The notes under the pieces were generated by a model, which was not told the origin of the DNA, searched no databases, and saw nothing but the letters and a program-made list of their open reading frames with translations. The translations under genes were made by a program, and so were the position numbers. 42,544 bases of DNA from Irineochytrium annulatum. Its lineage: Eukaryota > Chytridiomycota > Chytridiomycetes > Chytridiales > Chytridiaceae. Shown here piece by piece: positions 23,136 to 34,001 of this stretch (position 1 is the stretch's first letter; each line of letters begins with the position of its first letter). Location: NCBI GenBank assembly GCA_027600665.1, contig JADGJL010000105.1, forward strand, positions 1 to 42,544. The letters are read 5' to 3'.

Positions 23136-25914
23136 ATGTTCCATGTAGCTGCTCAGGTACTAGCAGCTCCCATCAAGATAGCCAGCGCTTAACGCAAGAC
23201 CAGGCATTACCTCGAAAAGCCCACCAGGGCGAGACGATCGAAGAGCGGTCCTCCGAATGGCTGCCCCCTCTGCAGCGGCACTGCAACCCGAAGACGAACG
23301 TGGTCGAATGCATCACGCTGCGAGTGCGGATTCTGACTGGGGACTCGGAGATGGACTACAACGCCAAGTTCCCGCCGGGGAAGCTGTTGGCCGGGACGGT
23401 GTGCGAGTGCGTGGCGGAGAGGCAGGGGCTAAGTAAAGACACGAGGAGGATGTTTGCTCTTTGGATCGTGGGGAGAGATCTTGGTGGGTTACAGGTCGGT
23501 GCGTGAACTTACGCTCATAATGCAGAGATCCAAGTGCGGCCTTCAACGAACATCTTCCACTTGGTTGCGAATTGGCATAAGATGTAGGACTCGCACCGCT
23601 GTGTACGCATCCCTGACTCCTTTCTAGCGTTTTGAAGTATGCGCACTTCCCGCAAGCGGTGGATCCCGCCCATCTCATCAACCGGCATTGGTTTATCTAC
23701 CGGCGGGAGGCTTCAGTTACGAAGGAGACGGAAGATGCCCACCTGGAATTACCCGTCATTAACCTGTTGTACGGAGAAGTACAGGCGATGCAGACGCGCA
23801 CAATGTTAAATATATTGAAGGCAAAGAGGAATGTGCTGATGGGGCGATATCCGTGCTCGATCGACGACGCCGTTCTTCTGGCCGCGCTTCAGATTCAGAT
23901 CAGTTTAGGGAGTTGGGATCCGTTTCGACGGCCTCCCGGTTATATTAGGTTTGCATCAAATTCCAGATCATTTTGCCGCTAACCTATTTTCAGCAAAAAC
24001 AGGCAGTTCTTGGAAAACGTGTTGCCTCTACGTATGATTGACATGAAGAGCCCGACAGCATGGGAGGAGATGATATCGCAGGAGCACATGCGTTTAAAGG
24101 GAGCCGCTACGACGTCTGCGAGGGTCGCGTAAGATCGCCAGATCTGTTACAACTAAAGTAAATCTAATTAATGGTTAGTTATCTGAACCTTGTCCGAACA
24201 TGGAGATGCTACGGTTGTTCTTTCTTCCCAGTGTGTCACGAGGCCCCGCCTGCAGGATTCTTCGAGTTCCGGATTCAGAAATGGATTGCTGGAATTGGAC
24301 CGTACGGACTGGTTGTATTTGAGAAGCATGAGAAGGTATGGCAGAGTCTCGTGGCGTGAGAGTGACAAGGGGATGTCGTAGATGCGCTACCATTTTATCG
24401 ACACGTGGGACAATATCAAATGGATTCATTCAGATGATACTATGATACTCTACAGCGCCACGGCATCATCTCGACACACCCGTCACTTCCGGCTCATCAG
24501 TCCGCAGGCCAATTTGATGCACAATCTTGCCGCACGTTTCGCGCATTTGTATCGGAAGTCAAACATCACCGGGAAGAACTTAGGTCAGGACACTAGCACG
24601 CTGGCGAAGTTCATCTCTTCGAATCCCCCATCCGGCAAACCGTCATTGCGGAGCACCGAATCATGCAAGTTGCTAGGGATCAGCGAAAATCACTTGGGCA
24701 GCTCCTCAACCGTTCTTGATCCTGTGGAACAACTGGAGCCCGCGCTGGCAACCGTTGTCACATCACCTGCGGATGACGCCGAAATTCCAGAAGAACTGGA
24801 CCCTAATACCGCAACTATATCCCTTCCGAGGCAGGTACCGCCATCTCGCGCGTCAAAGGCTCCCACTCAGGCAGAACTCTTCAACGAGCCGGACGACGAC
24901 GCGTGCGTGATCGCGCCCGTGCCCACGATTGAATGCATGGACACGTCGGACACGCCGCTGCTGATCGAGGAAAAGGCGCCAGAGGAGCCGCCGAGGAAGT
25001 TAGAGAAACGACAGTCTGACATCCCTATTATGGCCGGCGAGCTGCCGCTAAAGGTGCAGTCCTCCGGCAGGGACGTCGACGCCGTCTCGATCAGCCCAAG
25101 CCTGCCTCTGCCGCCGCCTCTGTCACGAACGCCCAGCAACGCGCAGGAGGTCATCGCTGAGGCATTGGAGGAGGCCCTTGCGGCATCCGTTATACCGCCA
25201 CGAACTCCGGTCGGGGGCAGGAGGGAGGTAAGGGCGATTTCGTCACTGCAGCGGAGACCGTCGTCGAACAGCTTCGTTGGAAATCGGCCGATGGAGCCGG
25301 AGCGGTTGGGGCCGAAAAATCTGCTGTTTTTGGATGCGGAGGAAGCAGTGTCGCGGAAGACGGCATTCATCGTGCCGCCGCTGGAATACCCGGAGAAACC
25401 TAAATCTGTGGATTTGAAAGTGGACAGCCCTTCAACTTCGACGCCGCCGAGATTTGTAGAAACTCTACCACCGCTAGCACGCGAGGAGTCACGTGTGTCC
25501 GTTCCATGGGGTGGACAGTCACTTAATTATGACTCACGGGCGTCAGTACCGTTGGGAGGACAGTCGTACAAGAAGATGCCTTCTCCCATGCTCTCCGTCG
25601 ACTCGACCACTTCATTCGAAGCACGCGTTTCGACAGCACGACCCGCGCCGCGAACGCCGCCGCAAGTTCCACAAGTCCGCGTCATGTCCGCGGGCAACAT
25701 TCCACTGCCAGAGCGACCGCCGGCTTACCCGCCGCCACCGCTGCCATCGACTAGGCCGATTGAGGAGTTTTCGGTGGAAGAGGAGATGCAGACGATCAGA
25801 ATACCGAGCGCGGTGGAAGGACCGGCAGAGCCGGGAGACTCAAACAGCGACCTGCTGATGGCTCTTACTTCGGAATTGAATAGGCTGAACGATATGTTAG
25901 ACTCGAAGCCATGA
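23136..25914 (+). CDS. FRMD8: FERM-domain protein, FRMD8-like, with long Pro-rich tail
   Basis: Seven exons (23136-23156, 23228-23483, 23526-23583, 23628-23948, 23994-24128, 24179-24335, 24382-25914) give 826 residues. FERM modules tether cytoplasmic machinery to membrane-protein tails; animal FRMD8 (iTAP) binds iRhom tails. The first ~390 residues read as FERM. F1 has MFALWIVGRDLEIQVRP, and F2 has INLLYGEVQAMQ, GRYPCSIDDAVLLAALQIQ and YLNLVRTWRCYGCSFFPV. F3 starts GFFEFRIQKWIAGIGPYGLVV. Residue patterns FALW, RYPC and YGCxFF are shared with FRMD8, hence the name. The remaining ~430 residues are disordered and Pro/Ser-rich, with PPxxP motifs that could bind SH3 domains, and end in a short amphipathic helix. 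The ATG exon is only 21 nt and is the least certain part. Confidence 0.82.
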
Positions 25915-26119
25915 GCAGTGTAATACAATACATCTATTGAATGAGTAAACAGTTCATAAATTCTCCAACCGTGTGAAAATGATCGAACAGAAGCTGGGAA
26001 CGTGAAACACCACTTTTGCTACCGTCCGTCGCCGCACTCAAGGCGCTCCCAACGTGGTGGTCAGTGGAGAATGTGGGTTGCGTCGGGCCCCGATCGCTGC
26101 TGATATCGACGTTGCCTTC

Positions 26120-29100
26120 ATGCAGATCCAGCGCAGCTTCGACCCCGTTGGAGCCGTACCACCGCCGCCAGTGTCCGCCGGCGTTATGGCTGATTCCATA
26201 GCATCGGATCTGGGCGGCCTGTCCATCGACGACCCGCGCGGTCGGCCGGAAAGCAAGCTGCTCCCGACCCCGCCGGGCGGTGGCTCTGATGCTGACACCA
26301 GGCTGGTCTCGCAGCTGCTGTCGGATGAGGAGTATGCCAGGACGCTGCAAGGGAAGGAGGACGCCTTGGATGCGCTTGCCATGAGCCAGCAGGAGCAGGC
26401 CATGATTACTGCGCAGGGGAGATCCGGGGACGCCTCTGCGACGTCGCCGACTTCGTCGCGGCCCCTGAGGCCCCTGCCTGTCGTCCCCTCGCGATCCGAT
26501 TCGACTGGACCAGGGTCGGACGTCTTAACACCTACAGGTAAGGATTGCGGGTTGTATATAACGATCTCACGTTTTGTAGGCCCGAAACCCGATCTTTCGT
26601 CGAATGCGAACACTCCAACCGGGCCGGGGCCGATGATGGGATTGCCGGGACCGCCGGGACCGCCCGGTCCGCCCGGTATGGGAGGTTTCGGAAGGATGTA
26701 TCCTGCTCCACCTCCACCCGGGATGATGCCACCTCCTGGGCATTACCCCGGTCCCGCACCACCACCCGGAACAATGCCGCCTGGAGGTATGATGGGTTCA
26801 TGTACGATATCTTACGTTTGTAACGCAGGATATCGAGGTCCTCCATTTCCTCAGCCACCACCTGGATGGGTTCCCCCACCACCAGGTACGACTTAAGTGG
26901 TAAAGGTGCTTTGTTTCTTATCACCCGATGCGCAGGAACCCTGCCTCGACCGCCTCCGCATATGTATGGACCTCCTCCGCCGATGGGTATGCCCGGTATG
27001 CCACCTCCGATGATGATGCCTGGGATGCCGCCAGGGATGCCCGGACCTCCTCCCGGTGGGATGCCACCCGGCATGATGGGCATGCCTGGACCTCCCCCGG
27101 GCTCGAACATACCCGGGATGCCAGGCCCGCCGCCGCCGGGGTCGATGCCGCCTCCTCGCGGCATGGGTCCACCACCGCCAGGCTGGAGGCCACCTTCGGA
27201 TGGAGGACCGATGCCTCCACCAATCATCATGGCACCGCCGCCCGGATTCGGAGGACCCTGGGGATACCCGCGACCTCCGCCGATGATGAACCGTCCTCCT
27301 GGCGGTTTCTTGCCTCCTCCCACCTTCCCTCGGAGCTCCGCGAGCAGCATCGCGTCAAATAACGACGACGAGGACACCAGAAGTAACCACGGGAGCGAGA
27401 TCGGGTCGGATATTGGGCACGATCACGGTTTAAGGCCTTCCGAGAACAAGCAGCGGCCAACGAGCGAGATCTCAGAGATATCATCTATACATGGCGGCTC
27501 GGACTCCCCGACGGGTCACCGACCGGGATCACCGGGGTCTGTCGGTGGGGGTTCGGACAGAAATAGCGTCGTATCCACGAACAGTTTCAATTCGGGCGCG
27601 AACGGACCGCCGCCTCCGCCGATGATGATGATGGGTCCACCGCCGAATATGATGGGTGGTCCTCCACCGGGCTTTTATGGAACGATGGGTCCTCCTCCCC
27701 AGAATTACGGGGGCCCCTATGGGTAGGCTATACTGTTGGCGTGATTGGAGATTAATGAACCCGCAGACCGGGTCCTTACGGCCCACCACCGCCCGGCATG
27801 AGGCCTCCTACTATGCGACCAGGCCCTCCTCCGCCGATGAGCCAAACCGGATCTGCTTCTGGCACCATGACGTCCACTCCATCGGAAGCGTCGGATATGA
27901 CGACGGGACGGTCGTCAAGCACTTCACTACAAAATGCCATGAACTCTTATGGGGAGTCGTTAGAGATGTATCGGCAAAACGCGAAGCGCAGCACGGATCC
28001 CGCGGTGCAGCTGGACTTCGCAAAGTTTTTAATTGCCGTCGCGGAAGGTGGGTTGACAACGTCAATCCTAGCTCACCAAAAAAAAAAAAAAAAAACAGGA
28101 ATTACCGACCCTGATCCTCGGAAAGCGAAGAAGAACCAGGAGAACCTTCACACCGAGGCGCTGAAGTGGATCAAACGGCTCGCGCAGGGCGGGAACCGGC
28201 AAACGGCTTACCCGGAGGCCATGTTCTTCCTCGCCGAGTGCTACGGCAACGGCGCTCTTGGCCTTGTCGTCGACCACGATAAAGCTTTCAACCTCTACAT
28301 CACCGCGTCGAAGCACGCCCACCCAGCGTCGACGTACCGTAGCGCCGTCTGTTACGAGGTCGGCGCCGGCACGAAGAGGGATCCGGCGCGCGCGGTCCAG
28401 TACTACCGGAAGGGCGCAGCGCTGGGCGACACGGCGGCGATGTACAAGCTGGGCATGATTCTCCTCAATGGGCTGTTGAACCAACAGAAGAACCCGAGGG
28501 AAGGCGTCACTTGGCTGAAGCGGGCCGCAACGCAGGCGGATGAGACGACGCCGCATGCGCTGCATGAGCTCGCGGTACTGTATGAAGGGAAGGGGGTGGA
28601 CACTGCTGGCAGCATTATTCCCGTGAGTAGATCGCCTTCCTGTTTTCGCCCTATGGGCTCTAAGCTAAGGCTCGTATCCCTTCTAGGATCCCGCCTACTC
28701 TCACGAGTTGTTCCTTCGAGCCGCCCAGCTCGGCTACGCGCTCTCGCAATACCGCCTCGGCCTGTGCTTTGAGTACGGGCTTCTGGATCTCCCGATTGAC
28801 CCGCGGCGGTCCATCGCTTGGTACACGAGGGCGGCGGAGCAGGGCGATCCGGATGCCGAGCTCGCGCTCTCTGGATGGTACTTGACTGGCGCCGAGGGTG
28901 TATTAAAGCAGAGTGATACGGAGGCGTATTTGTGGGCGAGGAAAGCGGCGGATAAGGGGTTGGCGAAGGCGGAGTACGCTGTTGCTTACTACAGGTTTGT
29001 GTTTCCTTCGTCTTGTATTGTTGGCTTCGTTTTAATTGTATATCGTAGTGAGCACGGTGTCGGCGTTCGGGCGGATATGGACGAGGCCCGGAAGTGGTAC

Positions 29101-29244
29101 CTGCGTGCGGGTGAGCAAGGGAACAAAAGGGCTATTCAACGTCTGAAGGAGTTGAGGGGAGCGGGTCAGAGCGGGGGCAAAGGGCGGGATGTGGACTTTA
29201 GAAAAGATGGCGATGCCAAGAACGCGGATTGCCTTGTGATGTAG
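26120..29244 (+). CDS. SKT5: Chitin synthase regulator, SKT5/CHS4-like Sel1-repeat protein
   Basis: Eight exons (26120-26537, 26580-26786, 26829-26885, 26936-27722, 27767-28047, 28099-28622, 28687-28994, 29049-29244) give 925 residues. Skt5/Chs4 activates and localises chitin synthase III at the plasma membrane. After a Ser/Pro/Asp-rich head comes about 200 residues of Pro/Gly/Met repeats (GMPGMPPPMMMPGMPPG and similar). From about residue 590 there are at least six Sel1-type units, with Ala/Gly/Tyr spacing such as MFFLAECYGNG, AVQYYRKGAALGDTAAMYKL, SIAWYTRAAEQGDPDAELAL and ARKWYLRAGEQGNKRAI. The protein ends CLVM, a CaaX box for prenylation as in yeast Chs4. The 42-nt second intron is in frame, so retention would still give a full protein. 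The ATG at 26120 is the first in frame. Confidence 0.88.
28078..28095 (+). repeat. Poly(A) tract inside the SKT5-like gene
   Basis: About 18 consecutive A residues sit immediately before the CAG acceptor of the fifth intron of the SKT5-like gene, where a pyrimidine-rich tract would be more usual. Homopolymer length may vary between alleles or be misread. Confidence 0.8.
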
Positions 29245-29628
29245 ATAGGGCTTTTTGATCCCGATTCATTCGCCTCATTGTTTTTTTGTTTTTTTTTGGA
29301 TGTTTTTTATTCTCACTGCACCCAAAATGTGGTTTATGCCTCTACTCTGTTGTTCTGGTTAGATAAATAGTGTGTTTCATTGCAATTGCTCGTCATTTGT
29401 GTTGCTCCTTCTTCCTGACGTGGAGTTAACTCGCATCGCGACTTATTGCTTGAGCGTTTTTGTGGCCATTTTCACCTAATACAGGTGGACAGATAGACTC
29501 AAATAGTTGGAATATCGTTGATAGGCAGGACGAGGCAGGACGACAGTGTCTTATAATGCAATTATACGAGTGCTATTTTAGAAGGGCGATTATGCTAAAC
29601 AACTCATAATGCTAGATGCTAGATGCTG
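29245..29628. other. Convergent 3' intergenic region
   Basis: AT-rich sequence between the SKT5-like gene (+) and the two-finger gene (-). It contains T-rich runs near 29281-29310 and a small tandem repeat of ATGCTAG units at about 29609-29627. No gene is seen. Confidence 0.5.
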
Positions 29629-30450
29629 TCACTTCATCCCCATCGTCATCAGCGACTCCATGAGCGCGACCGAGGCTCTTGAGATTTCGCTCTCGACCGA
29701 CGACTCCTGGGCCTTTCTCTCCGCGCCGCCGAACTCCGACGCCCTCCTGCTCGCCAGCAGCCTCTTGCCCCTCCTCCCACCCTTCCCAGCTTCACACATG
29801 GCCACGAAGCAGGTATCCTCGCACCTCAGGTGCCTCCTAAGGCCGTCTGAACGCGCGTATGAGCGCCCACATCCGGCGCATGTGTGCTGCCGCGCGTCGC
29901 CGCCGTTGGGGCACGCGACGGCCCGGACGTGTGCGCGCTCGTGCCGAAGCATGTCGTGCTTGCGGAAGAAGCGCATCTGGCAGGTCCCGCACGCCCAGTC
30001 CTTGGTGCGCGGGACCGCCAGCGTGTTGGCGTTGGGCTGCTGTTGTGGTGGTGGCGTCGGCGGCGTGATCATGGCCGTGGCGGGCGCGGACGCGTTTGGG
30101 GTGTGGGATGGCGCGTGGGAGGGTGGTGGCGACGGGTAGGAGGGAAGGTAAGGGGAGGTAGGGAAGGGGGATGGGTAGTGGAAGGATGGGGATTCGGAGG
30201 TGAAGGACGCGAGGGAGAAAGCTGGGGAGGTCGGAATGGAGGCGCAGGAGGACGAATTGAGGTCGGAGAGGAGGGCGGCGAGCGCGTCGTCGTCTAGGGG
30301 CGCGGTTGGGTCGAATGCGGTGGTCGGGGCGAAGAGCGGGTGGTGGCAAGAGGGCATGACCGGCTGGTAGTTTTGATCGTACATCGGGTCCTGACCGAGG
30401 CTCATGAGGAGGTCGAGGTCGAGGTCAGTGTAAGGCGGGTTATTCGGCAT
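29629..30450 (-). CDS. C2H2 zinc-finger protein with two fingers
   Basis: From the first in-frame ATG at 30450 the protein has 273 residues. The N-terminal ~150 are rich in Asp/Leu, then Ser/Pro, suggesting an activation region. Two fingers follow: WACGTCQMRFFRKHDMLRHERAH and, after a 15-residue linker, HTCAGCGRSYARSDGLRRHLRC (third and fourth ligands spaced more loosely). The RKHDMLRH and RSDGLRRH helices are the DNA-contacting type seen in fungal C2H2 factors. The C-terminus has a basic stretch (GKGGRRGKRLLASRR). The reading frame continues upstream of 30450 without an ATG for about 150 nt of Ser-rich sequence, while an ATG at 30700 opens another frame, so the true N-terminus is unresolved (see findings). 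Confidence 0.8.
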   Translation of the reverse strand: MPNNPPYTDLDLDLLMSLGQDPMYDQNYQPVMPSCHHPLFAPTTAFDPTAPLDDDALAALLSDLNSSSCASIPTSPAFSLASFTSESPSFHYPSPFPTSPYLPSYPSPPPSHAPSHTPNASAPATAMITPPTPPPQQQPNANTLAVPRTKDWACGTCQMRFFRKHDMLRHERAHVRAVACPNGGDARQHTCAGCGRSYARSDGLRRHLRCEDTCFVAMCEAGKGGRRGKRLLASRRASEFGGAERKAQESSVESEISRASVALMESLMTMGMK

Positions 30451-30781
30451 TGAGCTAGCTGGCGCGTGTGATGAAAAATCTTGGCGTGCCGAATCCACAT
30501 TCAGAGGGTTAAGGTTGATGGCTGAGGAAGAGTCGGAGCGCGAGAGCAAGCGCGATGTTGGAATCGAGGTCGCGATGGAGCGGGAGAAGCTGGATTAGGG
30601 CTGGCGACGCGTCCTCAGCCATGCTGGGCAGCTGTTGTCCCTCAAGCGGGTATGAGATAAGAGGGTACAGCAGCGGGTCATTGTAGTCTAAGGTCGACAT
30701 TGAGGTCAGGAAACGGCTCGAAGTGGATGTCAGTAGATGCGGACTAGAAGGTAGATGCAGGCTCTGTTGGGAGGCTACAGG

Positions 30782-30789
30782 TATTTATA
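30782..30789 (-). promoter_or_regulatory. TATA box of the two-finger gene
   Basis: TATAAATA on the minus strand lies about 80 bp upstream of the ATG at 30700 and about 330 bp upstream of the ATG at 30450. Its position argues that 30700 is the first ATG in the transcript. Confidence 0.45.
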
Positions 30790-32359
30790 GTTATTCTTCA
30801 AGACTTGGGCAAGTCAGCGCCAACCAGATTATTCATTTTCGTCTGCGGAAACAAAGTCTCCTGTTCTCGCCCGAGCATTACAGAACGCGGAACGACATGC
30901 GGGCGTTCGCAGCATCGCAACTGGGAACACTGGGGAGGGTGGAGACGGGTCGAAAAATTGTCTACTAAATTCGTGTGATATCGCAGGTGCCTCCTTACTC
31001 GTCTGTTTATGGTGCATTGAACTTAGCGAATGGACTCGCCTCATAAACAACGCATTCGACGTAGTTGATGAACTGCGGAAGCATTCGCTACTTCGACATT
31101 GATATTTCGTTATCCGTCTGTCCAAACACCTTACCTGCTGAGTGGTCGTCCAGAAAGCCGCCAGACGGCCGGTGGCCATACGGAATTCTTCCTTTAATAC
31201 TTCCACTGCCATATCACATCTTTCGCATCCGGTTTATGTCCTCTAGGCCCACGAACTCCTAATTTTGCGGGTTTACTCGCAACCAACGCCAGTGAATACC
31301 TTCCATTGCAAGAGTAGGAGGCTTTCGGAGCGGGCCGGTCTGCGCCGACGTACCCCACCCTGGCCCGTGGTGACTGTTTTTGCCGCACAGATGTCTGACG
31401 AAGGAGATGAATCGGAGCCCAACCTTGCTCAGAAGTCAGCACAGCCGAATCCCAATAACACCGCGCAACCCGTTCGACCGCTGACGCCAAGCTCCCGACG
31501 CCCTTCAGTCTCGACGTTTGCAGCTGGACGCGACGGCAGGTTAATGCACGTGTTGTCAACGCGATTGGCAGTGATTTCCGTGATATCTGGACAAAGAATT
31601 GACTTCAACGAGGTAATCCTTGGCGATGGGCTGAGGTTTATTTCGTCGACCGAGATCGTTCCGCGATCGCGAACAGTTCGCGCAGTCCACATTCTCGCCG
31701 CCACCAGCTCGGCCGCGGCCCATTCGGCAGTCGAGCTTGTCGTCGACCGTCTGGGTCACCGGGCCCAAGCTCGGATCCGTTCATGAGAGGCCTGCTGTGC
31801 TCACCCTGAGTCGAAAAACGTTCAGATACCGATGGAGCTTGACTCAGGGTAATCCTGTCACTGTGGAGGAGCCAAAAGTAGTGTTATGAACATACTGTTA
31901 CCCGTCACTTTCATTCACCTTTCTCAGCCAACAGCTTGCATCACGTCATGGAAGGCGCGACTTTATTCAGGAGTTTAGATGGCGCGTGTTAATGATTTTT
32001 CGTTCATGAACTGATTAGTTTTTGTTTTGGTATTAAAACAACGAACGTCACTACCTGAAGGGCGCGCACCACAACTAAGCTTAGAGCCTCTTTCACTACC
32101 TGTATGGGACGCTAAGACGAGAATCTCGTCGACGTACTATGGGCCTTGCCGCAACAAAATAGTTGGTGGAGAAGCGTTAAAGCAACACTCTCAATTTCCA
32201 GTCTAAAAGCCTTTCTCTTTAATGATGCCTCTTCTATGTTGGTCTCTGCTGGATTTCAGTGACCGCGATCGCCAGGTGGCTTGAACTTCTTTGACGACCC
32301 TGCTTTCATGCCCTGTGCATGGACTGAATATCCCTCCAACTCGCAATCCCGACGCCGAA
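30790..32359. other. Long intergenic region with an inverted repeat
   Basis: About 1.6 kb between the two-finger gene and the first seven-helix paralog. A plus-strand frame at 31391-31786 would encode 131 residues, starting MSDEGDESEPN, but it has no recognisable domain and no support beyond being open. A 10-bp inverted repeat with a TGACTCA element is at 31803-31850. No other gene is called. Confidence 0.4.
31803..31850. repeat. Inverted repeat, 10-bp arms
   Basis: ACCCTGAGTC at 31803-31812 is the exact reverse complement of GACTCAGGGT at 31841-31850, with 28 nt between. The right arm overlaps TGACTCA, the consensus of bZIP factors of the Gcn4/AP-1 type. It may be a regulatory element or a hairpin. 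Confidence 0.5.
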
Positions 32360-33560
32360 ATGGCCCCTTCCAACTCCGATATCAACTTCACAGCCGTCTG
32401 CACGGTGTTTGGAGTCTTCTCAATTCTCCTCGTCATCGCCATCATGCTCTGGTGGAGGAACAGAAAAGGAATCGTTCAAAACCTTAACGTCATCCAAATC
32501 TTTGGTCAGTCCACGCGTGCTGTCGAGCGCGCTTGCTGATACTAATCCTTGATGATCAGTGGAATGGGCTTCCTACGGGCTCAGCATGACCTTCACGTTC
32601 GCGCCCTTCACTGACTTCACCAGATGCGCAGTGTACCGTTGGAGTATCAACCTGGCCTTCCATCTGGGGTTCACCGTAGCCATTGAAGTGCTGCTGGTGA
32701 GTTGTGCTTCTATTCCGTTGGTTTTTAACCTCCTACTATTTTGGACAATATTATCACCTTCAATCACATTAATGACTGCGCCTCCAACAGGTGCTAAAAG
32801 CACGCGCGCTTTACCCAGACGCCAAGTCGAGCACGATAGTCCTAACGCTCTGCTACGCGCTTGTGGCCGCGCGCGTCGCAATTGCGATGTGGTCAAACGC
32901 AAAGAGCATCACAACGCTCTCAGCAGGCAAATGCTACACCTCATATGAACGCTCTTCAACCCTCATCTCGACGCTATTCCGCGCCGGCGTTGAGCTATTC
33001 ATCTCGCTCTTGTTCGCGTGGCCCATCATGCGGAACATATCGAAGCTGAAACGCGCTAACAGAAACAACGAGGAAACGAAGTCCTACACGTACTTGTTTT
33101 ACAACCAGGTTTGAAGGGAGTGGGATGGCACCGCAATAGTTGTGTTAACATCCCCCTCCGTTTCTCTCCCCAACTTTTATCACACAAAAAGCTCCTCAAG
33201 GACGGTGTCATCTATCCGATTGTCGTCTTCACCGCAAACGCAGTTCTTACCATCGTCCTGACATACGAGACTTCGCTGTCGGGCCTGACCCAAACCATCT
33301 TCGCCACCTCAAACGTCATCACCTCCGGCGCCGTCTTCCTGATGACCACGGGCGTGCAGCGCGCGGCTGACTCGGCCCAGAATACGGTCTCGCGGAGCAA
33401 AACACAACGATTGAAGTTGTCGTCCCGGGATAACGCAAGGCAAGGCGACGTGATAAGCTCGATTCCAATGAGCACGGTCATCAACGAGCCGGCGACGAGT
33501 CTCGTTGTGGCCGTCCATGAGGGGAGTGTCAAACCCCATCGATGGCGCGCGTCAATGTAG
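32360..33560 (+). CDS. Seven-helix membrane protein, tandem paralog A
   Basis: Four exons (32360-32504, 32560-32696, 32791-33108, 33192-33560) give 322 residues. The N-terminus is about 10 residues, followed by seven hydrophobic helices starting AVCTVFGVFSILLVIAIMLWW. Shared family blocks are IVQNLNVIQIF, VEWASYGL, DFTRCAVYRWSIN, KARALYPDAKSST, CYTSYE, LFRAGVELFISL, LLKDGVIYP and FLMTTGVQRAADSAQ. Basic residues cluster in loops 1, 3 and 5 and after helix 7, so the positive-inside rule predicts an outside N-terminus and cytoplasmic C-terminus. The C-terminal tail is about 75 residues and contains INEP and GSVKP. I do not recognise the family. The ATG starts a frame that aligns with both other copies. 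Confidence 0.85.
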
Positions 33561-34001
33561 AGGAGCAAAAATCCGTGTGTTTATCAGCATTATCTGCATG
33601 CTTTGTCATCATCTTGTTTTTAGTACAGAGCAAGAACTTCATCACTCGAAGAGCGAATTTGCTGATTGGTTATTGCGCTATCTTCTCATTTAGTCTTACT
33701 TCTTGGTTGATTAATTCGAAGTACAATCTCGGACCCTTACGTTCGAAGCAGCGTTAAAGATTCTGAGTCACATTAAAACTACCTCCCCTTCCATCGTCCT
33801 GCACGCTTCGCCGTTAACCATAGCACGCGGTTCATGGTTATCTTGCTCTTGGTCGCGTGCTCCACGCCTTTGGATGGCAATCTCGGCCATTGTTGGTGCA
33901 TGGCAACACAAAGGACAAAGGCAGTACCCACCAGCACCTGCGTCAACTGCCAGGTTGACTTCCTTTCCATTCCCCCCACCTTCCGCGTGCTGACATCAGC
34001 C
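33561..34001. other. Intergenic region between paralogs A and B
   Basis: AT-richer sequence holding the 3' UTR of copy A and the promoter of copy B. No coding sequence is recognised. Confidence 0.5.

Noticed and set aside
26640..27320. Collagen-like Gly-Pro repeats suggesting a collagen gene
   Set aside because: The repeats are irregular Pro/Gly/Met runs without strict Gly-X-Y spacing and are in frame with the Sel1 region of the SKT5-like protein.
31391..31786. Plus-strand open frame of 131 codons starting MSDEGDESEPN
   Set aside because: It has a good ATG but no recognisable domain or splice partners, and lies in a long intergenic region. It could be an orphan gene, but openness alone is not enough.
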